A DNA stretch of 57,088 nt from positions 1 through 57,088 of the forward strand of contig SHBX01000016.1 of the NCBI GenBank assembly GCA_004211785.1, read 5' to 3'. Of this stretch, positions 8,642-17,372 are shown in pieces. A program made the position numbers and the translations under genes. Under the pieces are notes generated by a model that was not told the origin of the DNA, searched no databases, and saw only the letters and a program-made list of their open reading frames with translations. Origin of the DNA: Winogradskyella sp. (GTDB lineage Bacteria > Bacteroidota > Bacteroidia > Flavobacteriales > Flavobacteriaceae). Each line of letters begins with the position of its first letter. Within the stretch, counting starts at the first letter, position 1.

Positions 8642-9551
8642 ATGCTTTTATCATTTGAGAATATGAGAGTATAGTATGGTAACCTTTAGATTTAAAATAA
8701 GCTGAAGGGTTGTCCTTAGAAGTTACTAAAACAAAATCGCCACCCCAAGCACCAAGACTTTTGATAGCCCCATCAAAATCTGTAAAAAGTCTACCTTTTA
8801 CTGGTGGTTGATTTATGGCTCTGGAAATAATGTGTTCGTGCTCAATAATAAGATTTTCAAATTCATCTAAACTATCACATAGAATAAAAGCTTCTGTAAT
8901 TCTATTAATTTCAGAAATCGACGTTTTTAAATCACTTTTAGAGTTCCTGTAAGCTGTAATACCATCACGGCTATTTTGCTTCTGATTCAAGTAAACAAAA
9001 TAGATACAATCTTTAAAACTTGGATTAAAATTTACTTCTGTAACTATAGGTTTTCCATCAATCAATTGGTATGTTATTGAAGTGTCATTTTGTGCACAAG
9101 CAATATCATAGCCGCTACCGCCAAAAGTGAGTTCTAACAATTTGTAAGCATCAACATTTGCCCAATTTGCAATATTGTTTATTAGAGTAGATGAAGTTCC
9201 TAATCCCCAGGTTCTGTTAAAATCTTGAGTGGTTTTAATATTGAAACCTTTCTTGCGTTTTAAAAAATCAGGATTTAGAGTATTGATACTTTTTAAGATG
9301 TCAATTAGTCTTTGAGATATTTCATTTTCAGAGGTGTAAGATGATAAAAGTATATCATCTAATGAAAACTCATCTTTAAACCAAACCTTATTATTCTCAT
9401 CAAAGCTCTTCCAAATTATAGTATTACTGCTATTATTTTCAACTAGAAGTTTTTGCCCATATGTTGTAGGCAATGCCAAAGATTTTGTGCCATCGAGAAC
9501 AAGATATTCTCCTGTTAATAATAGTTTTCCATTGCTTCTATAATTAACCAT
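8640..9551 (-). CDS. GYDIA-family GHMP kinase (mevalonate-kinase-like)
   Basis: The 303-aa protein belongs to the GHMP small-molecule kinase superfamily. It has an N-terminal SNGKLLLTGEYLVLDG motif, an ATP-binding WGLGTSSTLINN motif (GLGSS class), and the signature GGSGYDIACA that names this Bacteroidota-specific family. It starts four bases after the stop of the HMG-CoA reductase gene, so the two are one operon. That pairing suggests a phosphorylation step in the mevalonate route to isopentenyl diphosphate. Which of the mevalonate or phosphomevalonate steps it performs cannot be read from sequence. Confidence 0.88.
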   Translation of the reverse strand: MVNYRSNGKLLLTGEYLVLDGTKSLALPTTYGQKLLVENNSSNTIIWKSFDENNKVWFKDEFSLDDILLSSYTSENEISQRLIDILKSINTLNPDFLKRKKGFNIKTTQDFNRTWGLGTSSTLINNIANWANVDAYKLLELTFGGSGYDIACAQNDTSITYQLIDGKPIVTEVNFNPSFKDCIYFVYLNQKQNSRDGITAYRNSKSDLKTSISEINRITEAFILCDSLDEFENLIIEHEHIISRAINQPPVKGRLFTDFDGAIKSLGAWGGDFVLVTSKDNPSAYFKSKGYHTILSYSQMIKA

Positions 9552-9554
9552 TGA

Positions 9555-10856
9555 TTACGCTCTCAATTTTTCAATAGCTTCCACAACGGCACTATGAGTT
9601 ACTGTATTAGTTTTAAAATGTTCAATCAATTCTGCTTTTTCAGTAGCGTTAGCTTCAAACTGATTTAAGATATTCATTAAATGCATTTTCATATGACCTT
9701 GTTGAATACCTGTAGTAGTTAAGGATTTTAAAGCAGCAAAATTTTGTGCCAAACCTGCAACTGCAACAATTTTCATTAAATCTTTAGCAGATGGTTTGTC
9801 TAGCATTTGTAATGCAAATTTCACTAATGGATGTAAGCTTGTCAATCCACCAACTGTTCCTAACGCCAAAGGTATTTCTAACCAAAAACAGAATTCATCA
9901 TTGTCAATACTGCAATGTGTTAAGCTAGAATATGTTCCATCTTTTGCAGCATAGGCATGTACGCCAGCTTCTACTGCTCTAAAATCGTTTCCTGTGGCTA
10001 AAACAACGGCGTCAATACCATTCATAATGCCTTTGTTGTGTGTTACAGCGCGATGCGGTTCAATTTCTGCAATAGCAACCGCTTGTTTAAATTTTTCCGC
10101 AAAGTCATGAGGGCTTGATATGTCTTTATCTTTTAAATCGTCAATCTTACAACGCACTTCAGCCTTAACGAGACATTGAGGCACATAATTAGATAAAATA
10201 CTCATCACAATGTCTATGCCTTCAATATTATGAGTTTGAGCCTCATTCTTAAAAGTTTGAGCAAATTGTTCTAGACAAGAATTTATAAAATTGGCGCCCA
10301 TGGCATCAAGCGTCTCAAATGTGGCGTGAAGTTGATAGTAGTTGTCGAGCTCTTCAGTTTTGTCACGTAATTCTATATCCAAGATCCCACCACCACGGCG
10401 TTCCATGTTTTTAGTAATAGCTGAGGTATCAGAAATAAGTTTGGCTTTTACAAACCTAAAATAGGTTTTCAAATCTGTTTTGTCGCCAGAATATGTAAAG
10501 TGGACTTGCCCGATTTTTTTTGTCGAAATTACTTCGACTTTAAATCCACCACGCTTAAACCAAAATTTAGCAGCTTTACTTGCGGCTGCAACTACAGAGC
10601 TTTCTTCAATGACCATTGGTATAGTATGCAATGTGTTATTGATTAAAAAATTTGGCGCAACACCAAGAGGTAGGTAAAAATTTGTAATGGTATTCTCTAT
10701 AAACTCATCATGCAACTTCTGTAGTTTTTCATCTGAATTCCAATACTGAGTTACTAAGTTTCTTGAAGTTTCATCATTATTGAAATACGTTTTGAGTATC
10801 CAATCAACTTTTTCAGTCTTAGTTAATTTAGAAAATCCAGAAATGGTGTTATGCAT
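9555..10856 (-). CDS. mvaA: Class II hydroxymethylglutaryl-CoA reductase
   Basis: The 433-aa enzyme interconverts HMG-CoA and mevalonate with NAD(P)H. Class II features are visible: YLPLGVAPNF (residues 61-70), the catalytic Glu region VIEESSVVAAASKAA (E84/E85), the ATGNDFRAVEAGVHAYAA block holding the catalytic Asp, and the late catalytic His in GHMKMH (H388). The length matches the roughly 430-aa class II enzymes, which lack the eukaryotic membrane domain. Automatic names often add 'degradative', but in this phylum it most likely works in the biosynthetic direction. It is first in a two-gene operon with the GYDIA kinase. Its 5' side faces a peptidase gene with a 238-bp divergent intergenic region. 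Confidence 0.93.
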   Translation of the reverse strand: MHNTISGFSKLTKTEKVDWILKTYFNNDETSRNLVTQYWNSDEKLQKLHDEFIENTITNFYLPLGVAPNFLINNTLHTIPMVIEESSVVAAASKAAKFWFKRGGFKVEVISTKKIGQVHFTYSGDKTDLKTYFRFVKAKLISDTSAITKNMERRGGGILDIELRDKTEELDNYYQLHATFETLDAMGANFINSCLEQFAQTFKNEAQTHNIEGIDIVMSILSNYVPQCLVKAEVRCKIDDLKDKDISSPHDFAEKFKQAVAIAEIEPHRAVTHNKGIMNGIDAVVLATGNDFRAVEAGVHAYAAKDGTYSSLTHCSIDNDEFCFWLEIPLALGTVGGLTSLHPLVKFALQMLDKPSAKDLMKIVAVAGLAQNFAALKSLTTTGIQQGHMKMHLMNILNQFEANATEKAELIEHFKTNTVTHSAVVEAIEKLRA

Positions 10857-11094
10857 GATTAATTTTCATTTAAAACACAAAGATACTAGGATTGGTACAA
10901 TATGTGTTGCATGTTCTCTGATATTGCCGATTTCCTGTTAATAATTCGGGTTTTTTGCATAATTTTTAGTAAACTTGGCATTGCATTATTAAATAACGAA
11001 GATTAATGAAACGAGCATGCTGAAAACTTTATCGAAAAACAAAGTTATGAATAGCGAACAGCATCTGACATCATTAAAAAATAAGAATGTACAG

Positions 11095-13326
11095 ATGAAA
11101 TTCACCCGTTTTTTTACCATTATTGGTTTTTTAGTTACAACTCTTGTAACTGCACAGAATAAACAGATTAGCTTAGAAGAAATTTGGGACGGAACTTTTA
11201 GAACTGAAGGCATGCAAGCACTTCATTCTATGAATAACGGAAAGCAGTATTCAGTTTTGAATTATGATAGAACTGCAAGAACAACGTCTATTGATATTTA
11301 TGACTATAAAACTTTAGAAAAAGTAAACACATTATTAAGCTCGTCAGATTTACCAGAAATCGGAGCTTTTTTTGATTATAGCTTTAGCGAAGACGAATCT
11401 AAAATATTACTAACCACTAAATCTGAAGCCGTATTTAGACGCTCAACTTTAGGTGAGTATTACATATATGATAGGGATTCTAAAAAATTAACAAAGTTAT
11501 CTGATGACTTGGTACAAGAGCCAACATTTTCTCCTGATGGCTCAAAGGTGGCGTATGGTTATAAGAATAATTTATATGTAAAAGATTTAAGTTCAGGAGC
11601 GATAAAACAATTCACTTTTGATGGTGTAAAGAATAGTATTATCAATGGTATTACAGACTGGGTTTATGAAGAGGAATTTAGTTTTGTGCGTGCTTTTGAT
11701 TGGAATGCCGACGGAAACAAAATAGCCTTTATAAGATTTGATGAGTCTGAAGTGCCCGAATTTTCGATGGATGTTTTTGGTACAGGGTTATATCAAACGC
11801 AACAGGTTTTTAAGTACCCTAAAGCAGGAGAAACAAACTCTAAAGTGTCTTTGCATTTATACGATTTAGATACTGATAAACTGTCTGAATTAAAAGTAGA
11901 TAAGGCATATAAGGATTTTTATATTCCAAGATTAGAATGGACAAAAGAAGCTAATGTTTTGAGCGTGCAGTTTATGAACCGCCACCAAAACGAATTGGAT
12001 TTGTGGATGATTGATGTTGCTGAAAATTCCTCAAAATTAGTGTTAGCTGAAACAGATGATGCATATATAGATGTGACATTTAACCTTACGTTTTTAAAGG
12101 ATAATAGTTTTATTTGGACCAGCGAAAAAGATGGTTATAATCATATCTACCATTACACAAAAGAAGGAGAGTTGATTAATCAAATCACTGACGGTAATTG
12201 GGAAGTGACTAATTATTATGGCTTTAACGAAAAAGCGAACACTATTTTTTATCAATCAGTAGAGAATGGTTCTATTAATAGAGATGTATATTCTGTAAAG
12301 CTTAATGGAAAAAACAAAAAGCGTTTAACTAAAAGAGATGGAACAAATAGAGCTTCTTTTAGTGCTGACTTCACCTATTTTATAAATACGCATTCTAGTG
12401 CAACATCCCCTCAAGAGTACACTTTAAACGATGCTAAAAGTGGTAAGTTAGTAAAGAGTATTAAAGACAATGATAAGTTAGCCACTAAGCTTACTGATTA
12501 TAAGACGTCTAAAAAAGAGTTTAGTACTATTTCTGTTAACGGAAATGACCTGAACATGTGGATGATTAAGCCTGCTGATTTCGATGAGAATAAAACTTAT
12601 CCACTATTTATGTATCAGTATTCTGGGCCAGGTTCTCAGCAAGTAGCTAATCGCTGGAATGGTAGTAACGACTATTGGTATCAGTATTTAGCTCAGGAAG
12701 GTTACATTGTAGCATGTGTAGATGGAAGAGGAACAGGTTTAAAAGGTGCTGCATTTAAAAAAGTGACTCAAAATGAATTAGGTAAATATGAGGTTGAAGA
12801 TCAAATAGAAGCTGCAAAAAAATTAGGAGCTTTACCATATGTTGATGCGTCTCGAATAGGAATTTGGGGTTGGAGTTATGGAGGTTTTATGAGTAGTAAT
12901 GCATTGTTTAAAGGCAATGATGTTTTTAAAATGGCAATTGCGGTTGCGCCAGTAACTAGCTGGAGATTTTACGATACAATTTATACAGAACGTTACATGA
13001 CAACACCGCAAGAAAATCCTAGCGGTTATGACGAAAACTCGCCTATAAATCATGTTGATAAACTGAAAGGCGACTTTTTATTAATCCATGGTTCGGGTGA
13101 TGATAACGTGCACTTACAAAATACGATGCGTATGGTTGAAGCTTTAGTACAAGCCAATAAGCAATTTGATTGGATGATATATCCAGATAAGAACCACGGT
13201 ATTTATGGCGGAAATACAAGATTACATTTGTATAATAAGATGACAGATTTTATTCATAAAACGCTTGGTGATAAGCGTGAAAAGGCAGAAGAAAAAGAAG
13301 AGGTAAAATCTAAAATTAAAGGATAA
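11095..13326 (+). CDS. Secreted DPP-IV-type S9 prolyl peptidase
   Basis: The 743-aa enzyme removes dipeptides, usually X-Pro, from peptide N-termini. A signal peptide (MKFTRFFTIIGFLVTTLVTAQ) starts at the ATG at 11095. An upstream in-frame ATG at 11017 would add 26 residues before the signal peptide and is rejected. The N-terminal half is a DPP-IV beta-propeller with DGITDWVYEEEFSF-like sequence carrying the paired Glu that binds the substrate amino terminus. The C-terminal alpha/beta-hydrolase has Ser594 in GWSYGG, Asp669 in HGSGDDNVH and His701 in DKNHGI. Next to it lie two peptide/proton symporters, which fits extracellular peptide digestion followed by uptake. Confidence 0.93.
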   Translation: MKFTRFFTIIGFLVTTLVTAQNKQISLEEIWDGTFRTEGMQALHSMNNGKQYSVLNYDRTARTTSIDIYDYKTLEKVNTLLSSSDLPEIGAFFDYSFSEDESKILLTTKSEAVFRRSTLGEYYIYDRDSKKLTKLSDDLVQEPTFSPDGSKVAYGYKNNLYVKDLSSGAIKQFTFDGVKNSIINGITDWVYEEEFSFVRAFDWNADGNKIAFIRFDESEVPEFSMDVFGTGLYQTQQVFKYPKAGETNSKVSLHLYDLDTDKLSELKVDKAYKDFYIPRLEWTKEANVLSVQFMNRHQNELDLWMIDVAENSSKLVLAETDDAYIDVTFNLTFLKDNSFIWTSEKDGYNHIYHYTKEGELINQITDGNWEVTNYYGFNEKANTIFYQSVENGSINRDVYSVKLNGKNKKRLTKRDGTNRASFSADFTYFINTHSSATSPQEYTLNDAKSGKLVKSIKDNDKLATKLTDYKTSKKEFSTISVNGNDLNMWMIKPADFDENKTYPLFMYQYSGPGSQQVANRWNGSNDYWYQYLAQEGYIVACVDGRGTGLKGAAFKKVTQNELGKYEVEDQIEAAKKLGALPYVDASRIGIWGWSYGGFMSSNALFKGNDVFKMAIAVAPVTSWRFYDTIYTERYMTTPQENPSGYDENSPINHVDKLKGDFLLIHGSGDDNVHLQNTMRMVEALVQANKQFDWMIYPDKNHGIYGGNTRLHLYNKMTDFIHKTLGDKREKAEEKEEVKSKIKG

Positions 13327-13356
13327 AATAACTAAATACTAACTAATATAAATTAT

Positions 13357-14910
13357 ATGTCTACAGCAGTTAAAGCACATCAAAAAGAATTATGGGGTCA
13401 GCCAATTGGCCTTTACATATTATTTTTAACAGAAATGTGGGAGCGTTTTTCTTATTATGGAATGCGAGCGCTTTTGGTGCTTTACATGACTACGCAGACA
13501 ATTGGAGATGATAGAGGAGCTGGTTTGGGCTGGACTAGTAAAGAAGCTCTAGCACTTTATGGATGGTACACAATGTTAGTTTATGTCATGTCTATACCTG
13601 GAGGTATGATAGCGGATAAATTAATTGGTCAAAAAAAGGCTGTTCTATTTGGAGCTATTATTCTCTGTTTGGGTCACGGCGTTTTAGTTCTTACAGATAT
13701 ATGGGCTTTTTACACAGGATTAGGTCTAGTTATATTAGGTGTAGGGTTATTAAAACCAAACATATCGACTATGGTTGGAGGTCTTTATAAAGATGGGGAT
13801 ATTAGAAGAGATAAAGGATTTAGTATTTTTTATATTGGGATTAATCTTGGCTCATTATTAGCGACTATGATAGTCGGTTTGGTTGTGGCAAAATGGGGCT
13901 GGCATGCTGGCTTTGGTCTTGCAGGAATTGTTATGGTTCTTGGTCTAATTAATTATTTGTATGGGCAAAAATATTTAACTCATGTAGGTAATTTTGTTCC
14001 AGCAAATGCTGATGATGAAGAAGAAATATCTTATGGTAAATTATATGGGAAGCTTTCTGGTTCTCCATTTCAGTTAGTTGTAACTCTTGTGTTAACTATA
14101 TTGTCAGGTATTGGTTGGTATTATTTAGGTTGGGGTTATGGGTTATTATTTTTATTCTTAACAGCAATTACTGCGCTTTTAATGATGATATATAAAGACT
14201 TAAGTTCACAAGCATATAAAGATCGTTTCTTGGTGCTTCTATTGTCTTTTATTATGGTAATTATTTTCTGGGGAGCATTTGAACAGGCTGGAGGTTTAAT
14301 GAATTTATATACTGAAACTAATACAGATAGGATGTTGTTTGGTTGGGAAATCCCAACAGTAATGTTTCAGAGTTTAAATGCAGGATTTATTATATTATTT
14401 GCAACAGCTGTGGCGGGATATTGGGCTAAACGAAAGCTAAAAGGAAGAGAGGCATCTTCTTTATTCAAAATGGCATTGGGTATTATAATTATGGGCTTTG
14501 GATTTTTATTTATGGTTTTTGCTGCAATGGAATTTGAAAAATCTGGCACTTCAAGTATGATATGGTTAGTATTAGCATACTTATTTCATACAATAGGAGA
14601 GCTTTGTATTTCCCCAGTCGCCTTATCTTTCATAACTAAGTTGGCTCCGCTAAAATATGCTTCTTTAATGATGGGTGTTTATTTTGCAGCTACAGGTTTA
14701 GGAAATAAAGTAGCTGGTATAGTTGGTGAATCTGCAACTGACTATGGTGAGAAAACTATATTTATTGGTATTGTTGTATTTACTGTTGTCATTGGTGGCT
14801 TATTTATAGCTATACTTAAACCACTAAAGCGTTTAACGCATGGTGTCGAAGATCAAGAAAGAGATTTAAAACACGAAGAAGCAGAAGGCTTTGAATTAGC
14901 GGATAACTAA
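13357..14910 (+). CDS. POT-family peptide:proton symporter (first of pair)
   Basis: The 517-aa inner-membrane protein is a proton-dependent oligopeptide transporter of the PTR2/MFS superfamily. The ExxERFxYY signature is intact near the N-terminus (EMWERFSYYGMRALL). Further conserved POT features include GGMIADKLIGQKKA, LLKPNISTMVGGLY and the late FHTIGELCISPVALSF segment. About 12-14 hydrophobic helices are visible. It lies 30 bases after the DPP-IV-type peptidase and is followed by a terminator and a second POT gene. The likely substrates are the di- and tripeptides released by that peptidase. Confidence 0.93.
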   Translation: MSTAVKAHQKELWGQPIGLYILFLTEMWERFSYYGMRALLVLYMTTQTIGDDRGAGLGWTSKEALALYGWYTMLVYVMSIPGGMIADKLIGQKKAVLFGAIILCLGHGVLVLTDIWAFYTGLGLVILGVGLLKPNISTMVGGLYKDGDIRRDKGFSIFYIGINLGSLLATMIVGLVVAKWGWHAGFGLAGIVMVLGLINYLYGQKYLTHVGNFVPANADDEEEISYGKLYGKLSGSPFQLVVTLVLTILSGIGWYYLGWGYGLLFLFLTAITALLMMIYKDLSSQAYKDRFLVLLLSFIMVIIFWGAFEQAGGLMNLYTETNTDRMLFGWEIPTVMFQSLNAGFIILFATAVAGYWAKRKLKGREASSLFKMALGIIIMGFGFLFMVFAAMEFEKSGTSSMIWLVLAYLFHTIGELCISPVALSFITKLAPLKYASLMMGVYFAATGLGNKVAGIVGESATDYGEKTIFIGIVVFTVVIGGLFIAILKPLKRLTHGVEDQERDLKHEEAEGFELADN

Positions 14911-14923
14911 AATTTTATATGAT

Positions 14924-14962
14924 AAAACCTCATGAGATAAAAATCATGGGGTTTTCTTTTTA
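14924..14962 (+). terminator. Terminator between the two POT genes
   Basis: A 12-bp stem with one G-T pair (14924-14935 with 14944-14955, 8-nt loop) is followed by CTTTTT. It lies 14 bases past the stop of the first transporter gene, so the second probably has some independent expression. Confidence 0.75.
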
Positions 14963-14982
14963 ATAACTAAATCAAAATATTT

Positions 14983-16767
14983 ATGAATACCGATGTAGAA
15001 AATCTTTTTAAGGATAAAGTAATTGGTCATCCAGCGGGCTTATTTGTATTGTTTTTTACAGAAATGTGGGAGCGATTTTCATTTTATGGAATGCGTATTT
15101 TATTAGTTCTATTCTTAACGGCTCCATTTGCAAGTGAAAACCCAGGTTGGGAATGGCCTAGGGAACATGCATTAGCTTTGATTGGCACTTATGCATCTTT
15201 ACTTTATCTAACACCTATAATCGGAGGTTGGATTGCAGATAAAATTACTGGTTATCGTATGGCAGTTGTTATTGGTTGTGTTGTAATGACTTTAGGTCAT
15301 GCGTCAATGGCACTAGAGACTACTGCGTCTTTCTATTTAGGTCTGGCTTTATTAATTATTGGAACTGGCTTTTTTAAGCCAAATATTACGTCCATTATTT
15401 CAGAAATGTATAAGGGAAAAGAAGCTAAAAAAGATGGTGCATACACTATTTTTTACATGGGGGTAAATGCAGGTGCGTTTTTTGGTATGATGTTGTGTGG
15501 ATATTTAGCAGAGAATTTTGGATGGTCGTGGGGATTTGGTTTAGCTGGAATATTTATGCTATTAGGAATGCTACAATTTTGGTTAGCTGGACCATTATTT
15601 GGTAGTATTGGAGCAAAGCCTTCAAAAACATACGAGGTGGAATTACCGCAAAATATTAATGAAGAAAGTCCAGCCGAATACCAAGAAGCACAGATTGATG
15701 CTAAATTAAATCCTTTTACACTTTTTGATAAAGTGTTAATTGCACTGTCAACTGTTGGAGGCTTATTGTATTTATTTAACGATCCCCTTGAAAAAATTGG
15801 AGGCACTAATTTGTTACCATTCGAAGCAGGAGGTCTAAGCGGTTCTAATGTAGTCGTTCTTGGAGCTTTAGTGTTATTTTTAATACTGTTGGTTACAAGA
15901 ATCGCAAGATATATTCCAATTGTCCGCGATCGTATAATTGCTGTTTCGATTTTTGGATTATTTACGGTATTCTTTTTTGCGTTTTTTGAACAATCACTTG
16001 GTTCAATGACTTTGTTTGCTAGAGATTATACAGATAGAGAGTTGGTTGGTTCTTCTGCTACTATATTTAAGATTGTAGATGCATTGTTGACAACAGTTCC
16101 CTTAATAATAATCACTTGGGTTCTTTATTTATTAGCTAAGAAAACATTTAACCGAATTGGTGCGTCTAATATAATTTTATCAATTGCTTTTGTTGGAATT
16201 TGGGGCCTAGTAATTTATAGACTGTATGACAAATTTGTTAATCCAACATTAGAAATTGATGCTACGTGGTTTGGCATTTTAAATTCTTTTTTCATTATAA
16301 GTTTAGCACCATTTTTCTCTAAATGGTGGGAGAGCAAATACAATCCAAGTGCAGCAATGAAGTATGGACTTGGATTAATACTGCTTGGTTTAGGTTTTGC
16401 AATATTGTCATATGGTGCATCTGATATACCATCAGGAGCAAAAACTGCTTCAGTAAGTATTGTGTTTTTAATTCTTGCTTACCTTTTTCATACTATGGGT
16501 GAATTATGTTTGTCACCTGTTGGGTTATCATATTTAAGTAAGTTAGTTCCAGCTCGTATGATTGGATTTATGTTTGGTGTATGGTATTTAGCCATTGCAG
16601 TTGGTCAAAAAGCTGCTGGTACAATGGGTGGGATGATTGATAAAATTTCCGAGCAATATTCATTGGGGACTTTCTTTTTGATTTTTACTTTAATTCCAAT
16701 TGGGGTTGGTTTAATATCGATTTTATTAAACCCTGTTCTAAAAAGATTAATGCACGGTGTGAGATAA
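14983..16767 (+). CDS. POT-family peptide:proton symporter (second of pair)
   Basis: The 594-aa paralogue of the preceding transporter carries EMWERFSFYGMRILL, i.e. ExxERFxYY with Phe for the first Tyr. It also has FFKPNITSIISEMY and the FHTMGELCLSPVGLSYL segment near the end. It is about 77 residues longer than its neighbour. Most of the extra length is in a central hydrophilic loop (about residues 205-245, ELPQNINEESPAEYQEAQID) and added helices. Tandem but diverged POT genes suggest different peptide preferences. A terminator separates the two genes. Confidence 0.92.
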   Translation: MNTDVENLFKDKVIGHPAGLFVLFFTEMWERFSFYGMRILLVLFLTAPFASENPGWEWPREHALALIGTYASLLYLTPIIGGWIADKITGYRMAVVIGCVVMTLGHASMALETTASFYLGLALLIIGTGFFKPNITSIISEMYKGKEAKKDGAYTIFYMGVNAGAFFGMMLCGYLAENFGWSWGFGLAGIFMLLGMLQFWLAGPLFGSIGAKPSKTYEVELPQNINEESPAEYQEAQIDAKLNPFTLFDKVLIALSTVGGLLYLFNDPLEKIGGTNLLPFEAGGLSGSNVVVLGALVLFLILLVTRIARYIPIVRDRIIAVSIFGLFTVFFFAFFEQSLGSMTLFARDYTDRELVGSSATIFKIVDALLTTVPLIIITWVLYLLAKKTFNRIGASNIILSIAFVGIWGLVIYRLYDKFVNPTLEIDATWFGILNSFFIISLAPFFSKWWESKYNPSAAMKYGLGLILLGLGFAILSYGASDIPSGAKTASVSIVFLILAYLFHTMGELCLSPVGLSYLSKLVPARMIGFMFGVWYLAIAVGQKAAGTMGGMIDKISEQYSLGTFFLIFTLIPIGVGLISILLNPVLKRLMHGVR

Positions 16768-16803
16768 AATATTTTGTAAGTTTGGTCTAATAATTGCTAC
16801 AAA

Positions 16804-17367
16804 ATGGACATGATGAAAAAGATAATTTTAGGAGCGTTTGTATTGCTATTAGCAATCAATGTATCAGCACAGGAAATAAATTGGGTAACTTTTGAGGAAG
16901 CTGTAGCTCTACAGAAGAAAAACCCTAAAAATATAATGATGGATGTATATACCAATTGGTGTGGTCCATGTAAGATGCTAGATAGAGATACCTTTAAAAA
17001 TAAAGATGTTGTTAAATATGTTAATGATAATTATTATGCTGTAAAGTTTAACGCTGAAGGTAATAAAGAAGTTACATACAAAGACAATGTTTTTAAAAAC
17101 CCAAGCTACGACCCAGCTAAAGCTAATAGGCGTAATAGTGCTCATGAATTTGCTCGCTTTTTACAAGTGAGAGCATACCCTACAATTGCTTTTTTTGATG
17201 AAGAATTACAATTGATTGCTCCAATTACTGGTTATCAAAAGCCTCAGCAATTAGAGCTGTATCTAAAGCTGTTTAAAGATGATAAATATAAAACAATGAA
17301 CTCTCAAGAGGCATTTAATGAATATTATAAGTCCTTTAAGCCAACTTTTGGTCAAGAAGGTAAATAA
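16804..17367 (+). CDS. Secreted thioredoxin-fold protein
   Basis: The 187-aa protein has a signal peptide (to about SAQ, residue 23) and a thioredoxin-like domain with an intact WCGPCK redox motif near residue 54. The conserved cis-Pro region RAYPTIAFFDEE occurs later. This makes it a periplasmic thiol-disulfide oxidoreductase of the DUF255/thioredoxin_7 style; its target is unknown. ATGs at 16804, 16810 and 16813 are all possible starts; the last two give a more usual MMKK/MKK signal start. It comes 36 bases after the second POT gene. Confidence 0.85.
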   Translation: MDMMKKIILGAFVLLLAINVSAQEINWVTFEEAVALQKKNPKNIMMDVYTNWCGPCKMLDRDTFKNKDVVKYVNDNYYAVKFNAEGNKEVTYKDNVFKNPSYDPAKANRRNSAHEFARFLQVRAYPTIAFFDEELQLIAPITGYQKPQQLELYLKLFKDDKYKTMNSQEAFNEYYKSFKPTFGQEGK

Positions 17368-17372
17368 TATAA

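Noticed and set aside
10954..10977. TTTG and TAAACTTG as a promoter for the DPP-IV-type peptidase
   Set aside because: Spacer of only 12 nt is too short for the Bacteroidota -33/-7 pair and the -7 box has a mismatch.
11017..11094. Upstream ATG for the DPP-IV-type peptidase
   Set aside because: It would place 26 mostly polar residues before a clean signal peptide that starts at 11095.
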